Notes: a model not told the origin generated them from the letters alone. A stretch of DNA of 64,000 bases from Acetivibrio clariflavus DSM 19732 (GCF_000237085.1 NC_016627.1:1054001-1118000), one strand, 5' to 3'. Numbered from the stretch's first letter, positions 9,705 to 19,314 are shown. A program made the numbers and translations.

Positions 9705-10244
9705 ATGTGTAAAAAGAGTGAATTAATAAATGAAATGATAAGATATTACGCAGGAGACGTAAAAAGAATCAATCATTTTATGAAAGTATACAGCTTTGCA
9801 AAAACAATCGGTGAGATGGAAAAGCTTGAGATTGAAAAACAGGAAGTATTGGAATTGGCAGCAATTGTCCATGATATTGGAATAAAGGTCAGTGAGCAAA
9901 AATACAATTCAAGCGCGGGAAAATACCAAGAAATTGAAGGGCCTTCCATTGCGAAGGAATTTTTGCAAAAGCTGGGATATAGTGAAAAGGTTATATTGAG
10001 GGTGTGTCATCTTGTTGGACATCATCATACTTATACAGCCATTGACGATGTGGATTTTCAAATTCTTGTTGAAGCCGATTTTTTGATAAATATACACGAA
10101 GAAAATATGGATAAAGATACAATTTATAAAATCCGTGACAACTACTTTAAAACAAAAAGCGGAATAGATTTCTTAAATAAGATGTATCTAAGTGATTTTT
10201 TAAATAGTTCAATAAATTCCAAAACCTTGTCGGGTGAAGTTTAG
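9705..10244 (+). CDS. HD-domain phosphohydrolase
   Basis: A 179-residue single-domain HD protein. The metal-binding residues are visible as NHFMKVYSFAK (first His), VHDIGI (the HD pair), and HLVGHHHTY plus a later VEADFLIN (downstream His and Asp). Such proteins hydrolyse nucleotides or other phosphomonoesters and phosphodiesters; the substrate cannot be inferred. GAGGAGGAAAGG precedes the ATG. It stands alone between the hcp terminator and a 356-bp gap. Confidence 0.82.
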   Translation: MCKKSELINEMIRYYAGDVKRINHFMKVYSFAKTIGEMEKLEIEKQEVLELAAIVHDIGIKVSEQKYNSSAGKYQEIEGPSIAKEFLQKLGYSEKVILRVCHLVGHHHTYTAIDDVDFQILVEADFLINIHEENMDKDTIYKIRDNYFKTKSGIDFLNKMYLSDFLNSSINSKTLSGEV

Positions 10245-10600
10245 CTTGGCAGATAACTAAGTAGTATTGAAAACGGTGGATATAGGTACTCAAAAGAATT
10301 ATATATAAATATTATTGATAAAAAGTGAAATGGCAAAACTGAGATTGTAAGAAGGTTTTCTTTGCTTTTACTATTACAGATAAAAACTGAACAATATTAT
10401 ATGTAAATCATTAAAATGGCAGATGGCATCCTTAAAAACTAAGTTTTTGATTTGAGTATTATTGGAATGTTATTGCTAATAATAAATAAGGACTAATAAC
10501 CTAAACTGACTCTGCCACAAAATAAGAACGAATTATTTGCAGGATTTTTAAAGAGGATGTAGAAGAAAGATTTAAATTATTATCGGAAGGAGCTATATAA
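10245..10600 (+). other. Intergenic region before the hydroxyacid oxidase pair
   Basis: AT-rich with no recognisable gene or riboswitch. It should contain the promoter of the two-gene unit at 10601; no convincing -35/-10 pair was identified. Confidence 0.35.
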
Positions 10601-11512
10601 ATGGAGAACAAGGAACAAATTAAGAATATGGGAAACTCTGATGAGATAACCAGGGAATATTTTGATTCACTTTTGGTTGAAATGAGACATATAGATTCGG
10701 TAATACCTTCTACAAAGCTTGAATTATATGGAGAAACCTTTGATACGCCTATTATGACAGCTGCACTATCCCATTTGCACAATGTATGTGAAAACGGAAT
10801 GGCGGAAATGGCAAGAGGAGCATTGGCTGCAAATGCGGTTACCTGGGTTGGCATGGGGGATGAAGCGGAACTTGAAAGTATAGTCGCAACCGGAGCTAAG
10901 ACAATAAAAATTATTAAACCTTATGCCGACAATGATTATATCTTCCGCAGAATTGAGCATGCAGAAAAATGCGGAGTAATGGCAGTTGGTATGGATGTGG
11001 ACCATTCTTTTGCGGAAAACGGGCAATATGACAATGTTTTCGGGTTAAAAATGTCCTCTAAATCTCTTAGCGAAATAAGAGAGTTTATAAAAGCCACAAA
11101 ATTGCCCTTTATAATAAAAGGGGTTTTGAGTGAACAGGATGCGTATAAAGCTTTAGAGGCTGATGCAAAGGGTATTGTTGTGTCCCATCACCATGGAATT
11201 ATGAAATACGCTGTTCCTCCTTTAATGATATTGTCTAAGATAGCAAAATTAGTTGACGGTAAAATTCCTGTTTTTGTGGATTGCGGAATTGTAAGCGGTA
11301 TGGATGCCTTTAAAGCATTGGCTTTAGGTGCAACAGCAGTTTCAGTAGGCAGAGCCATTATGAAACCTCTTTCTGAAAAAGGAGCAGAAGGTGTAAAAGA
11401 TAAGATTCTGAAAATGACAGAAGAATTGGCAGGAGTTATGGCAAAGACCTGTTCACCGGATCTTGCGCACATTGACCCGTCAGTAATATGGCACAAGAAT
11501 AAAATAATGTAA
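10601..11512 (+). CDS. Alpha-hydroxy-acid oxidizing protein (FMN-dependent)
   Basis: A 303-residue TIM-barrel flavoprotein of the FMN_dh family (glycolate/lactate oxidase-like). Recognisable parts are TPIMTAALSH near residue 50, KIIKPY (about 105), FIIKGVLSEQDAYKALEAD (FMN and barrel Lys, about 165-185), VVSHHHG in place of the usual SNHGGR segment, and FVDCGIVSGMDAFKALALGA, which binds the FMN phosphate. The family oxidises 2-hydroxyacids to 2-ketoacids. The SHHHG variation makes the usual substrate assignment unsafe. GGAAGGAG precedes the start. The next gene follows after 36 bp, so the two are probably co-transcribed. Confidence 0.75.
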   Translation: MENKEQIKNMGNSDEITREYFDSLLVEMRHIDSVIPSTKLELYGETFDTPIMTAALSHLHNVCENGMAEMARGALAANAVTWVGMGDEAELESIVATGAKTIKIIKPYADNDYIFRRIEHAEKCGVMAVGMDVDHSFAENGQYDNVFGLKMSSKSLSEIREFIKATKLPFIIKGVLSEQDAYKALEADAKGIVVSHHHGIMKYAVPPLMILSKIAKLVDGKIPVFVDCGIVSGMDAFKALALGATAVSVGRAIMKPLSEKGAEGVKDKILKMTEELAGVMAKTCSPDLAHIDPSVIWHKNKIM

Positions 11513-11548
11513 TTTTAATTCATAAATTGGGTAAAAGGAGAAATAGGT

Positions 11549-12385
11549 ATGAGAATTGGCGGAGCTATTGAAAGACCATATAACAATCCTGAGGAATGGT
11601 ATCAACTGGTGAAAGAACTGGGCTACAGGGCAGTATTGGCGCCTGTGGATTATACTGCAAGCAAAGAGGAAAAGCAAGCATATCTTGAATGTGCAAAACA
11701 GCATGATATTGTAATTGGTGAAGTTGGTGTATGGAGAAATATTATTGCTATAGACGATAAAGAACGTAAAGAGGCAATGGAATACTGTAAGAAACAGTTG
11801 GAACTGGCAGAAGAACTTGGTGCTAACTGCTGCGTAAACGTCACAGGCAGCAGGGGTGAAATTTGGGATGGTTTCTATGCCGAGAACTATTCGAAAGATA
11901 CTTATGCTTTGATAGTGGATTCCATCCGGGAAGTAATAGATGCAGTAAAGCCCAAAAGGACCTTTTATACCATTGAGACAATGCCGTGGATGGTGCCCGA
12001 TTCACCGGACGAATATTTACAATTGATTCGTGATGTGGACAGAGAGGCCTTTGGTGTACATTTGGATTATGTCAATATGATAAATTGTCCTAAAAGATAC
12101 CTATTCTGTGATGACTTTATAGAAGAATGCTTTAAAAAGTTGGGGCCTTACATAAAAAGTATACACGGAAAAGATGTAATAATGGAAAATGCCTACACAA
12201 CAATAATTCGTGAAACAATGCCCGGAAAAGGGATTGTGAATTATCAAAAGGTTGCAAAATTATGTGAGGAATTAGGTCCGGATACTACCCTCTTTGTAGA
12301 GCATCTGCCGGATTTTGAAACCTATAAAAAGGCTGCTTCTTATGTACGGGAACAGGCTAAATTGGCCGGGGTAAAAACAGAGTAG
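11549..12385 (+). CDS. Sugar phosphate isomerase/epimerase family protein (xylose isomerase-like TIM barrel)
   Basis: A 278-residue AP_endonuc_2-type TIM barrel. The metal-site residues are visible as IETMPW (Glu), GVHLDYVNM (Asp), IKSIHGKD (His) and LFVEHLPD (Glu), in the order typical of sugar and hydroxypyruvate isomerases and epimerases. The substrate is unknown. It lies 36 bp after the FMN-dependent oxidase and before a terminator, forming a two-gene operon. A linked isomerase and hydroxyacid oxidase suggests catabolism of a sugar acid or polyol, which is inference. Confidence 0.78.
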   Translation: MRIGGAIERPYNNPEEWYQLVKELGYRAVLAPVDYTASKEEKQAYLECAKQHDIVIGEVGVWRNIIAIDDKERKEAMEYCKKQLELAEELGANCCVNVTGSRGEIWDGFYAENYSKDTYALIVDSIREVIDAVKPKRTFYTIETMPWMVPDSPDEYLQLIRDVDREAFGVHLDYVNMINCPKRYLFCDDFIEECFKKLGPYIKSIHGKDVIMENAYTTIIRETMPGKGIVNYQKVAKLCEELGPDTTLFVEHLPDFETYKKAASYVREQAKLAGVKTE

Positions 12386-12445
12386 AATATTAATGCTTTA
12401 AAAAAATTATTGGTTATACAAAGGGAATATAATAAATGATAATAT

Positions 12446-12476
12446 GCCGGGAAGTTCAATTGATCCCGGCTTTTTA
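12446..12476 (+). terminator. Terminator of the oxidase-isomerase unit
   Basis: Stem GCCGGGA / TCCCGGC (12446-12452 with 12464-12470), then TTTTT. Confidence 0.9.
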
Positions 12477-12513
12477 TCTGATAGAAAAAATGCATCATGC
12501 AAAAATTTAATTC

Positions 12514-12912
12514 CTATGTATTTTGCATGGATGCTTTGGTTTTGCTCATTTTATATATTAATACAGTTAAGGCGTAGTAGACTATAGATACAATAAAACC
12601 TAATGAAGAAGCTATTATTCTGAAAATCATACTAAATTCCATAATGAATATGGAAAAAGCAAAGGCTGCTGATAAAGCTGCAAAACCTATAACTAACTTT
12701 GTTATAGTATTTTTTAGGATCAAATTGGTTATATGAACAATTAACCATGTCAAGGAAAAATAACACGGTAGGAAAATAATAAGCATAAAGTCAGTAAAAA
12801 GTGGAAATTCATTATCATTATAGTTTGGAAAAAATTTATGTACTAAAATTCCTAGAACTATTAAAGAAGTAAAAATCCAAAGTGAGTGTAAAACTGAAAA
12901 ACATCTTTTCAA
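12514..12912 (-). CDS. Small integral membrane protein, function unknown
   Basis: 132 residues with four predicted hydrophobic helices (about 10-26, 42-62, 70-92, 96-118) and a basic C-terminal tail. Not recognised. The start is TTG at 12912, eight bases after a GGGGG ribosome-binding site. It converges with the oxidase-isomerase unit, whose terminator at 12446 may also serve this strand. Confidence 0.55.
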   Translation of the reverse strand: MKRCFSVLHSLWIFTSLIVLGILVHKFFPNYNDNEFPLFTDFMLIIFLPCYFSLTWLIVHITNLILKNTITKLVIGFAALSAAFAFSIFIMEFSMIFRIIASSLGFIVSIVYYALTVLIYKMSKTKASMQNT

Positions 12913-13201
12913 GTTAATTACCCCCGGTTTTTATTTATTTCGTTATACAAAACTATATAGAACTTCATATAATATAGGATGAAAAGATTTATTATCTGTT
13001 TGCAAGTGCAAATGTATTATATTTAACAGTTTTTGCAATTAAAAATAAGTAAAATATACGAAATAACTAATATGATATTTTATTGTTAATTGTAACATAA
13101 GAATATTTAGTATGTAATAGGAACAGTTTACAAGTTTGAACAATTAATATAAAATATTCGAAAGGAAAAAAGTAACAGAGAAGAGGTCGGGGGTAAAAGT
13201 A

Positions 13202-13648
13202 ATGGCATTTATAAATGAAAAGATATCTGAAGCAGATAAGGAGATATTTAATTCATATGGCTTTAAAAGTGTATTTACCAATGATCCTATTGAGCCTTGG
13301 GAATGGACAATAGACAGAGAACGCGATATCTTTTTGGTAGCCTTGGAAGGTCGAGGGTACTATGATTCAGAAATACCTTTATTTTATGCACTTGTCTGGC
13401 AGAAAAGAGTAATTAAAATAGAAGCTTATAGAAAAAGCATAGGTGACTTTTTTACTGGTACTGAGATGTACTGGAGAATAACAAAAATAGAAGCACCAAT
13501 GTTTTTTTTCAACCAAAAGGATGAGTTAATAGAATTGATCAAGGAAGCATTTGATGCTCATGGATCGCTTGGTAGAAGAGATATTGTTACAAAAGTTAAT
13601 TTTGACTATATTGCAGAACCTTACTTTATTATGGAGATGAATAAGTAA
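13202..13648 (+). CDS. Hypothetical protein, soluble
   Basis: 148 residues, acidic and aromatic-rich (EPWEWTID, MYWRITKIE, MFFFNQKDEL), with no signal peptide or membrane segment. I do not recognise the family. A GAGGTCGGGGG stretch precedes the ATG. It stands alone between AT-rich gaps of about 290 and 370 bp. Confidence 0.55.
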   Translation: MAFINEKISEADKEIFNSYGFKSVFTNDPIEPWEWTIDRERDIFLVALEGRGYYDSEIPLFYALVWQKRVIKIEAYRKSIGDFFTGTEMYWRITKIEAPMFFFNQKDELIELIKEAFDAHGSLGRRDIVTKVNFDYIAEPYFIMEMNK

Positions 13649-14025
13649 TAAGTAGTCTTTAAGAGATTTTTTAGAAAAAACGTAATTGTATGACTAGGAT
13701 ATAAATTTTATTTTTATGGATAAACTATAAAGTTTCAAAAGTACAGCACGTTTGAGAAAATTCTAAAATGTAACATCAGATATTTAGAAAATTCTTTTTT
13801 GTCTATAGCATTAACTCAATTGAAAAATTCGCTTACAATTCATTTTAATTTCCATCTGGTTAAATTATCTAGGTACAAGTATAATTAAAGTATGAGTGAA
13901 AAATACTGCATAAAATTATAAATTAAAATTGATTATGCTTTTTAATGAATTTTTTATATAGCAAGGCTATATTTTTATTTGTTTAACTTGACTAATGTGT
14001 GATTATAGTTTACAAGGGGGATATA
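13649..14025 (+). other. Upstream region of the cellulosomal pectinesterase
   Basis: Very AT-rich with no gene. It probably carries the promoter and control region of the pectinesterase gene, but no clear sigma-A promoter, catabolite-response element or riboswitch was identified. The AAGGGGG ribosome-binding site is at 14014-14020. Confidence 0.35.
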
Positions 14026-15771
14026 ATGATGAAAAGGTTACTGGTGCTTTTAATTGTATTGGGAATGGCTTTTAGCATATATCCGAACAGCGGATTGGCA
14101 GCCGATGATGTTTCTGCAATGTACGGGGACCTTAATGGAGATGGCAGTGTAAATTCAATAGATTATGCAATAATGAAGTCTTATCTTATAGGAATTAGAT
14201 CCAACTTTCCTGTTTTAAACGGGGAAGTGGTTGGCGATGTTAACGCAGATAATTCAGTGAATTCAATAGATTATGCTTTCATTAAAAGTTATCTTTTGGG
14301 ATTAATCTCCGAATTTCCGGCCGAAAAAACTAGACCTTTGACAACGCCTGCACCTCAAGAAGAAGCAATATATGAGGCAGAGGATGCTGCACTTTACAAT
14401 TCTTTTTTGGAGACTATCCATTCCGGTTTTTCCGGCAGCGGTTATGTAAATTACAATAATGAATACGGAAGTTATGTGGAGTGGAAGGTTAATGTTGCTA
14501 AAAACGGGGCTTATAAACTTATTTTCAGATATGCAAATGGAGCAAATACCAACCGGGCTATGTCAATAAGTGTTAATAAAAAGATTGCACGGAACAGTTT
14601 GGATTTTAATCCGACAGGTTCATGGACAGGCTGGAGCGAAAGCTATATTGTAGTTAAACTTGACCAAGGAGACAACTTAATCAGGGCCACAGCTATTACT
14701 GCCGACGGAGGACCGAATGTTGATTATTTAAAAGTAATGTCAACCAATGAACCTGTTATGACACCTGACCCGACAACAGCTCAGACACCTGCACCAACAC
14801 CGAAAAACGAAACTCCTGTTCCAAGTTCTTCTACAACTATTCCAGCTGGAGCAATTATTGTAGATAAAAGCGGCAGAGGTAATTATACAACGGTTCAGGC
14901 TGCCGTAAATAGCTTAGGATCAAAAAGTTCCGATGCCAAAACTATTTACATAAAGAACGGAAATTATAAAGAGGTTGTTACAATACCTAATGGAATTTCA
15001 AACCTTACCATTATAGGAGAATCTAAAGAAAATGTTATTATTCACTATGATAATTACAACGGAAAAAGCAATGGCAGTGGAGGGACTTATGGCACCAGCG
15101 GAAGTGCTTCGGTATTTATAAAGGGCAGTGATATTACTGTTCACAATATTACCTTTATGAATTCCTTTGAAGAAAAGGGAAACAGCAATGAACAGGCAGT
15201 TGCCCTCAGTGCAACCGGTAACAGGATTAAATTTAACAATTGTATTTTCCGCGGTAACCAGGATACATTATTGTGTGATGGTGGTACACAATATTTCTAT
15301 AAATGCCTGATTGAAGGAGATGTTGACTTTATATTCGGACGCAGCCAGGCGGTATTTGAAGAATGCGAAATCCGTTCGTTAAACAGAGGCAGTAAAACCA
15401 ATAACGGATATATCACAGCAGCAAGAACAGACGCTTCAGCACCCTATGGTTTTGTATTTATCAATTGCAGATTAACCTGTGAATGGGGCACAGCAGCAAA
15501 CAGCGTATGGCTTGGCAGACCATGGTGCCCGAACGGTACTGATGTAAATAAACCTGCAGTGGCTTATATCAATTGCTACATGGATGCACATATCAAGACA
15601 GAAGGATGGACATCAATGTCGGGAGTTGACCCGTCCCATGGACGTTTCTATGAATATAACAGCTGGGGAAGCGGTGCTGCTAAAAATAGTTCAAGGCCTC
15701 AGTTGACTGCGGCCCAGGCAGCAAATTATACAAAGATTAATGTATTGGGCGGTTGGAATCCGAGTTTTTAG
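14026..15771 (+). CDS. Cellulosomal pectin methylesterase (dockerin I - CBM35/6-like - CE8)
   Basis: About 581 residues, secreted. Order: signal peptide (hydrophobic core LLVLLIVLGMAF, cleavage near LAADD); type I dockerin with two calcium-loop repeats (GDLNGDGSVNSIDYAIMKSY and GDVNADNSVNSIDYAFIKSY); a CBM35/CBM6-like module (IYEAEDA ... GPNVDYLKV); a Thr/Pro linker; and a C-terminal CE8 pectinesterase right-handed beta-helix. Catalytic features are visible: EQAVAL, GNQDTLL, GDVDFIFG and LGRPW. It de-esterifies pectin outside the cell, docked to a scaffoldin cohesin. An N-terminal dockerin is less common than a C-terminal one. The start is set at ATG 14026, five bases after the AAGGGGG site (14029 is also possible). 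Confidence 0.93.
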   Translation: MMKRLLVLLIVLGMAFSIYPNSGLAADDVSAMYGDLNGDGSVNSIDYAIMKSYLIGIRSNFPVLNGEVVGDVNADNSVNSIDYAFIKSYLLGLISEFPAEKTRPLTTPAPQEEAIYEAEDAALYNSFLETIHSGFSGSGYVNYNNEYGSYVEWKVNVAKNGAYKLIFRYANGANTNRAMSISVNKKIARNSLDFNPTGSWTGWSESYIVVKLDQGDNLIRATAITADGGPNVDYLKVMSTNEPVMTPDPTTAQTPAPTPKNETPVPSSSTTIPAGAIIVDKSGRGNYTTVQAAVNSLGSKSSDAKTIYIKNGNYKEVVTIPNGISNLTIIGESKENVIIHYDNYNGKSNGSGGTYGTSGSASVFIKGSDITVHNITFMNSFEEKGNSNEQAVALSATGNRIKFNNCIFRGNQDTLLCDGGTQYFYKCLIEGDVDFIFGRSQAVFEECEIRSLNRGSKTNNGYITAARTDASAPYGFVFINCRLTCEWGTAANSVWLGRPWCPNGTDVNKPAVAYINCYMDAHIKTEGWTSMSGVDPSHGRFYEYNSWGSGAAKNSSRPQLTAAQAANYTKINVLGGWNPSF

Positions 15772-15803
15772 AAAATATCCGAAAAACGATTATATTTATC
15801 GTC

Positions 15804-15835
15804 AAAAACGCCGTAGTTAGTGTACGGCGTTTTTT
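15804..15835 (+). terminator. Terminator after pectinesterase
   Basis: Stem AAAAACGCCGTA / TACGGCGTTTTT (15804-15815 with 15823-15834). Confidence 0.92.
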
Positions 15836-16070
15836 ATATGCTGTTAAATTGCTGGATACTGAAAATTTATAGGATATTTGAGAGAAAATACTTTTCAAAT
15901 AAACTTGGAAAAATCCTTAAACCATAGCATTATAGACAATCTGGATGGGAGATAGTATAATTAGAATATACTATCAGGAATTGTTTTACATTATTAATAT
16001 AAAGTCTTCCGATACAGTATGAAAAACTTCAAAAAGATTTCAAAGTCATGTAAAAGAGTTGTAGGTAGCT

Positions 16071-18221
16071 ATGGAATATTTAAGTGGAGTTGTTGAACGA
16101 ATTACATATGTAAATGAGGAAAACGGGTTTTGTGTCATAAAAATAAAATCCCATGGTTTTTCTGACCTTGTAACCGTTGTGGGGAATCTTGCGGCCGTTA
16201 ATGTCGGTTCAACACTTAAGTTAAAAGGAAACTGGAAGTTTGACAGCAAATACGGCAGGCAGTTTAATGCCATTGACTATCAGGAGACAGTTCCGGCTAC
16301 CATAGCAGGGATAGAGAAATACCTGGGCAGCGGCCTGATAAAAGGCATAGGTCCTGTTTATGCCCGTCGCATTGTCAAACATTTTAAGGAAGATACCCTC
16401 CGAGTAATAGAAGAAAATCCCGATGCTCTGCTTGAAGTGGAAGGCATTGGGCAAAAACGGGTGGATATGATTAAAAAAGCCTGGGCGGAACAGAAAGAAA
16501 TAAAAAACGTTATGCTCTTTCTCCAAAGCAATGGGGTATCGACGGCCTATGCTGTAAAAATATATAAGACTTATGGAAATGAGAGTATAAACATCGTTAA
16601 AAGCAACCCTTTCCGGCTTGCTGACGATATATGGGGAATCGGTTTTAAAACCGCTGATAAGATAGCTCAACAGCTTGGTTTTGAGAAAAACTCCTTTGAA
16701 CGTTGCAAGTCGGGGATTATTTATGTGCTGAACGAGCTTTCGAATGACGGACATTGTTATTTAAAAAGGGAACAGCTTGTGGCTGAAGCAGTGAAGATGC
16801 TCGAAGCAGAAGAGAGTTTAGTAAATGCCACCCTTGACAGGATGATTGAGGAGAAAATTGTAATATTCGATGAAGATAATGCCGTTTATCTTCCCACCCT
16901 TTATTACTGTGAGACCGGTGTTGCCAAAAGAATTAGGGAAATTCTCTCTGAGAAAAGCAAAATATCAGCAATTAATATTGATCGGATAGTTACCCGGATC
17001 CAGGAGGAATACAATATATCCTATGATGAAGTTCAGTTGGAGGCTATTAGAACTGCAGCTGCTTCAAAGTTCATGGTATTAACCGGAGGACCCGGTACAG
17101 GGAAAACTACAACTACCTTGGCTATTATTAAAGTATATCAAAAGATGGGATTGAAGGTTTTGCTGGCAGCACCTACAGGCCGTGCAGCTAAAAGAATGTC
17201 TGAAACTACAGGCATGGAAGCTAAGACCATCCATCGTCTTCTTGAATTCAAACCGGCTGAAGGATACCAAAAAAATTCTGAAAATCCTTTAGATTGCGAT
17301 GTATTGATTATTGATGAAACTTCTATGGTGGATATTGTTCTAATGTACAACCTTTTAAAAGCTGTGGCCAATGAAACAATTGTGATTTTGGTGGGGGATG
17401 TGGATCAACTGCCGTCAGTGGGAGCGGGAAATGTACTCAAGGATATAATCGATTCCGGTATTGTAAAGGTTATCAAACTAACGAGGATTTTCCGCCAGGC
17501 TTTGGGAAGTGCCATTATAACAAATGCCCATAGAATTAACAAGGGAGAGATGCCCATATTAAAAGGTGGGCGAAACAGTGATTTTTTCTACATTCAGGAA
17601 GAAGAACCGACTAAAATTGCTGAGACAATAAAAAGCCTGTGTTCCAAACGTTTACCCGATTATTATAAGGTTGATCCCATAAATGACATACAGGTGCTGT
17701 GTCCAATGCAGAGAGGGGAAGTGGGGGCACAAAACCTCAACAATATCTTGCAGGAAGCTTTAAATCCCGGTGATGTGACAATAAAGTACGGCGGTACGAT
17801 ATACCGCTTAAAGGACAAAGTTATGCAGGTTAAAAATAATTACGACAAAAATGTCTTTAATGGTGATATAGGTATAATAAGCAGAATTGATATGGAGGAC
17901 AAAACGGTAACAATAAGTTTTGACGGAAATGAAGTAGAGTACGATGCCACCGAACTGGATGAGATTGTGCTGGCCTATGCCACTACTGTACATAAAAGCC
18001 AGGGCAGTGAATACAGAATAGTAGTAGCCCCCTTTACAATGCAGCATTACATGATGCTGCAAAGAAATTTGTTATATACATGTGTGACCAGAGCCAAAAG
18101 TGTATTCGTACTGGTGGGCTCAAAAAAAGCAATAGGAATTGCCGTGTCCAACAGTAAAATACAACAGCGCAATACAATGCTGGCAAAAAGGCTTCAAGAA
18201 GAGAACAAAGCGACAATGTAA
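16071..18221 (+). CDS. recD2: ATP-dependent DNA helicase RecD2
   Basis: 716 residues, the usual length for RecD2, a 5'-3' SF1B helicase in recombinational repair outside the RecBCD complex. The N-terminal part (1-320) has the OB-like GVVERITYVNEENGF segment and tandem helix-hairpin-helix motifs (GIGPVYARRIV, VEGIGQKRVD, WGIGFKTADKIA). The helicase core has Walker A GGPGTGKTTTT (about 343-353), DETSMVD, GDVDQLPSVGAG and C-terminal VHKSQGSEY and YTCVTRA. The start ATG has only a weak ribosome-binding site. It is bounded by terminators on both sides. Confidence 0.95.
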   Translation: MEYLSGVVERITYVNEENGFCVIKIKSHGFSDLVTVVGNLAAVNVGSTLKLKGNWKFDSKYGRQFNAIDYQETVPATIAGIEKYLGSGLIKGIGPVYARRIVKHFKEDTLRVIEENPDALLEVEGIGQKRVDMIKKAWAEQKEIKNVMLFLQSNGVSTAYAVKIYKTYGNESINIVKSNPFRLADDIWGIGFKTADKIAQQLGFEKNSFERCKSGIIYVLNELSNDGHCYLKREQLVAEAVKMLEAEESLVNATLDRMIEEKIVIFDEDNAVYLPTLYYCETGVAKRIREILSEKSKISAINIDRIVTRIQEEYNISYDEVQLEAIRTAAASKFMVLTGGPGTGKTTTTLAIIKVYQKMGLKVLLAAPTGRAAKRMSETTGMEAKTIHRLLEFKPAEGYQKNSENPLDCDVLIIDETSMVDIVLMYNLLKAVANETIVILVGDVDQLPSVGAGNVLKDIIDSGIVKVIKLTRIFRQALGSAIITNAHRINKGEMPILKGGRNSDFFYIQEEEPTKIAETIKSLCSKRLPDYYKVDPINDIQVLCPMQRGEVGAQNLNNILQEALNPGDVTIKYGGTIYRLKDKVMQVKNNYDKNVFNGDIGIISRIDMEDKTVTISFDGNEVEYDATELDEIVLAYATTVHKSQGSEYRIVVAPFTMQHYMMLQRNLLYTCVTRAKSVFVLVGSKKAIGIAVSNSKIQQRNTMLAKRLQEENKATM

Positions 18222-18278
18222 CTTTGTTTGGACTAAAGGTAACATTAAGTACTTTTATAAATATGAAAATTAGATGAA

Positions 18279-18313
18279 TAAAACAGCCTTCAAGTTTTTT
18301 GAAAGCTGTTTTA
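18279..18313. terminator. Bidirectional terminator between recD2 and the cupin gene
   Basis: A 15-bp stem with one mismatch (18279-18293 with 18299-18313). It is A-rich on the left and T-rich on the right, so it can serve both converging genes. Confidence 0.8.
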
Positions 18314-18332
18314 TTGCTTATGCTTAGTACAG

Positions 18333-18926
18333 TTATGAGTTTTGATTATGATTTTTCTCTGCAGCTTCTGCATCTGCCTTTGTCTTGTGAATTGTACCTT
18401 TAGGGTGTTGAGGTGGTGCATAAATGGAGTATAACTTTATAGGGACATTACCGGTATTGATTAAATTGTGCCATTTTCCAGCCGGGATAACAAAAGCGTA
18501 ATCCTCATATACCTTAGCCTGGAAATCCAGGTTTTCTTTTGTGTCCCCCATTTTGACTATTCCCTGACCCTGTTCAATGCGTATAAACTGGTCTAAATTA
18601 GGATGGATTTCCAAACCTATATCTTCTCCGGGATTGATACTCATTAAAGTTATCTGCAAATGCTTTCCGGTCCACAAAGCCAAACGGAAGTTATTGTTTT
18701 GCTTAGCAGCTTCTTCGATATTAACGGCAAAGGGGTTCGGGCCGTAATCCTTTAAATTAATGGAGTGCTTTTTAATATTTTCATCAAAATAAGGATTTTG
18801 GTTAATATAATTCATATATGGAATTGGGCAATTGTTTGGGTATGGATATAAAAAAGGCTGAAAAACGTAGTTCATAGGAAAATTAATGTAATGATAATAT
18901 GGATTGGGAGTGCTTCCATTCAGCAT
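18333..18926 (-). CDS. Cupin domain protein
   Basis: About 197 residues. The N-terminal ~65 residues are rich in Pro, Tyr and Asn (YPYPNNCPIPYMNYINQNPY), followed by a single double-stranded beta-helix cupin fold with EIHPNLDQFIRIEQGQG (motif 1) and VIPAGKWHNLINTGN (motif 2), which supply the likely metal-binding His and Glu residues. It resembles small mannose-6-phosphate-isomerase-like cupins. The start was set at ATG 18926, nine bases after GAAAGGA; a TTG at 18944 is in frame but lacks a site. Pro/Tyr-rich tails are seen on some spore-coat proteins, but that role is speculative. Confidence 0.75.
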   Translation of the reverse strand: MLNGSTPNPYYHYINFPMNYVFQPFLYPYPNNCPIPYMNYINQNPYFDENIKKHSINLKDYGPNPFAVNIEEAAKQNNNFRLALWTGKHLQITLMSINPGEDIGLEIHPNLDQFIRIEQGQGIVKMGDTKENLDFQAKVYEDYAFVIPAGKWHNLINTGNVPIKLYSIYAPPQHPKGTIHKTKADAEAAEKNHNQNS

Positions 18927-19024
18927 ATATCTCATTCCTTTCAAATCATTATAATATTTATCTTATGCTTTCCGTTAACATAGTGTGTTGGGTTAATATG
19001 AGCACCAGTGAAATTTAAGCCAGG

Positions 19025-19314
19025 TTATTGATTGTATATACTTGTATATCCGTACAAATAGTGAACATGACCGTCATTAAAAGATGTTGCAGCCTGATAA
19101 TAGTGTATATGCCCCCATAAACGGGTATGCTGGGGCCTGTTTGCAAACTGTAACGATGTATATGGCCGTCTTCAAAGGTGGTTTCCCCGGTTATATAATG
19201 CATATGACCGGGAATATTGGGATTTAGGCTGGTCATGCCGGAATATCCGTGAACATGGCCGTCATTGAAAGTGGTTCTTCCCATGAATCTATGGCTGTGC
19301 ATTCCATTTGGCAT
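19025..19314 (-). pseudogene. ymaF: YmaF family protein, frameshifted
   Basis: A short protein built of His-rich repeats typical of YmaF (HSHRFMG, NDGHVHGYSG, PGHMHYITG, EDGHIHRYS), function unknown, possibly metal- or spore-related. The start is ATG 19314 after GAGGTG. At a run of five G residues (plus strand CCCCC, 19112-19116) the frame is lost. In the zero frame the sequence becomes unrelated, while the neighbouring frame continues with HIHYYQAATSFNDGHVHY to a stop at 19025, exactly as the repeat pattern predicts. One extra G (six instead of five) would restore a 96-residue protein. This is either a real frameshift or a sequencing error. Confidence 0.8.
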
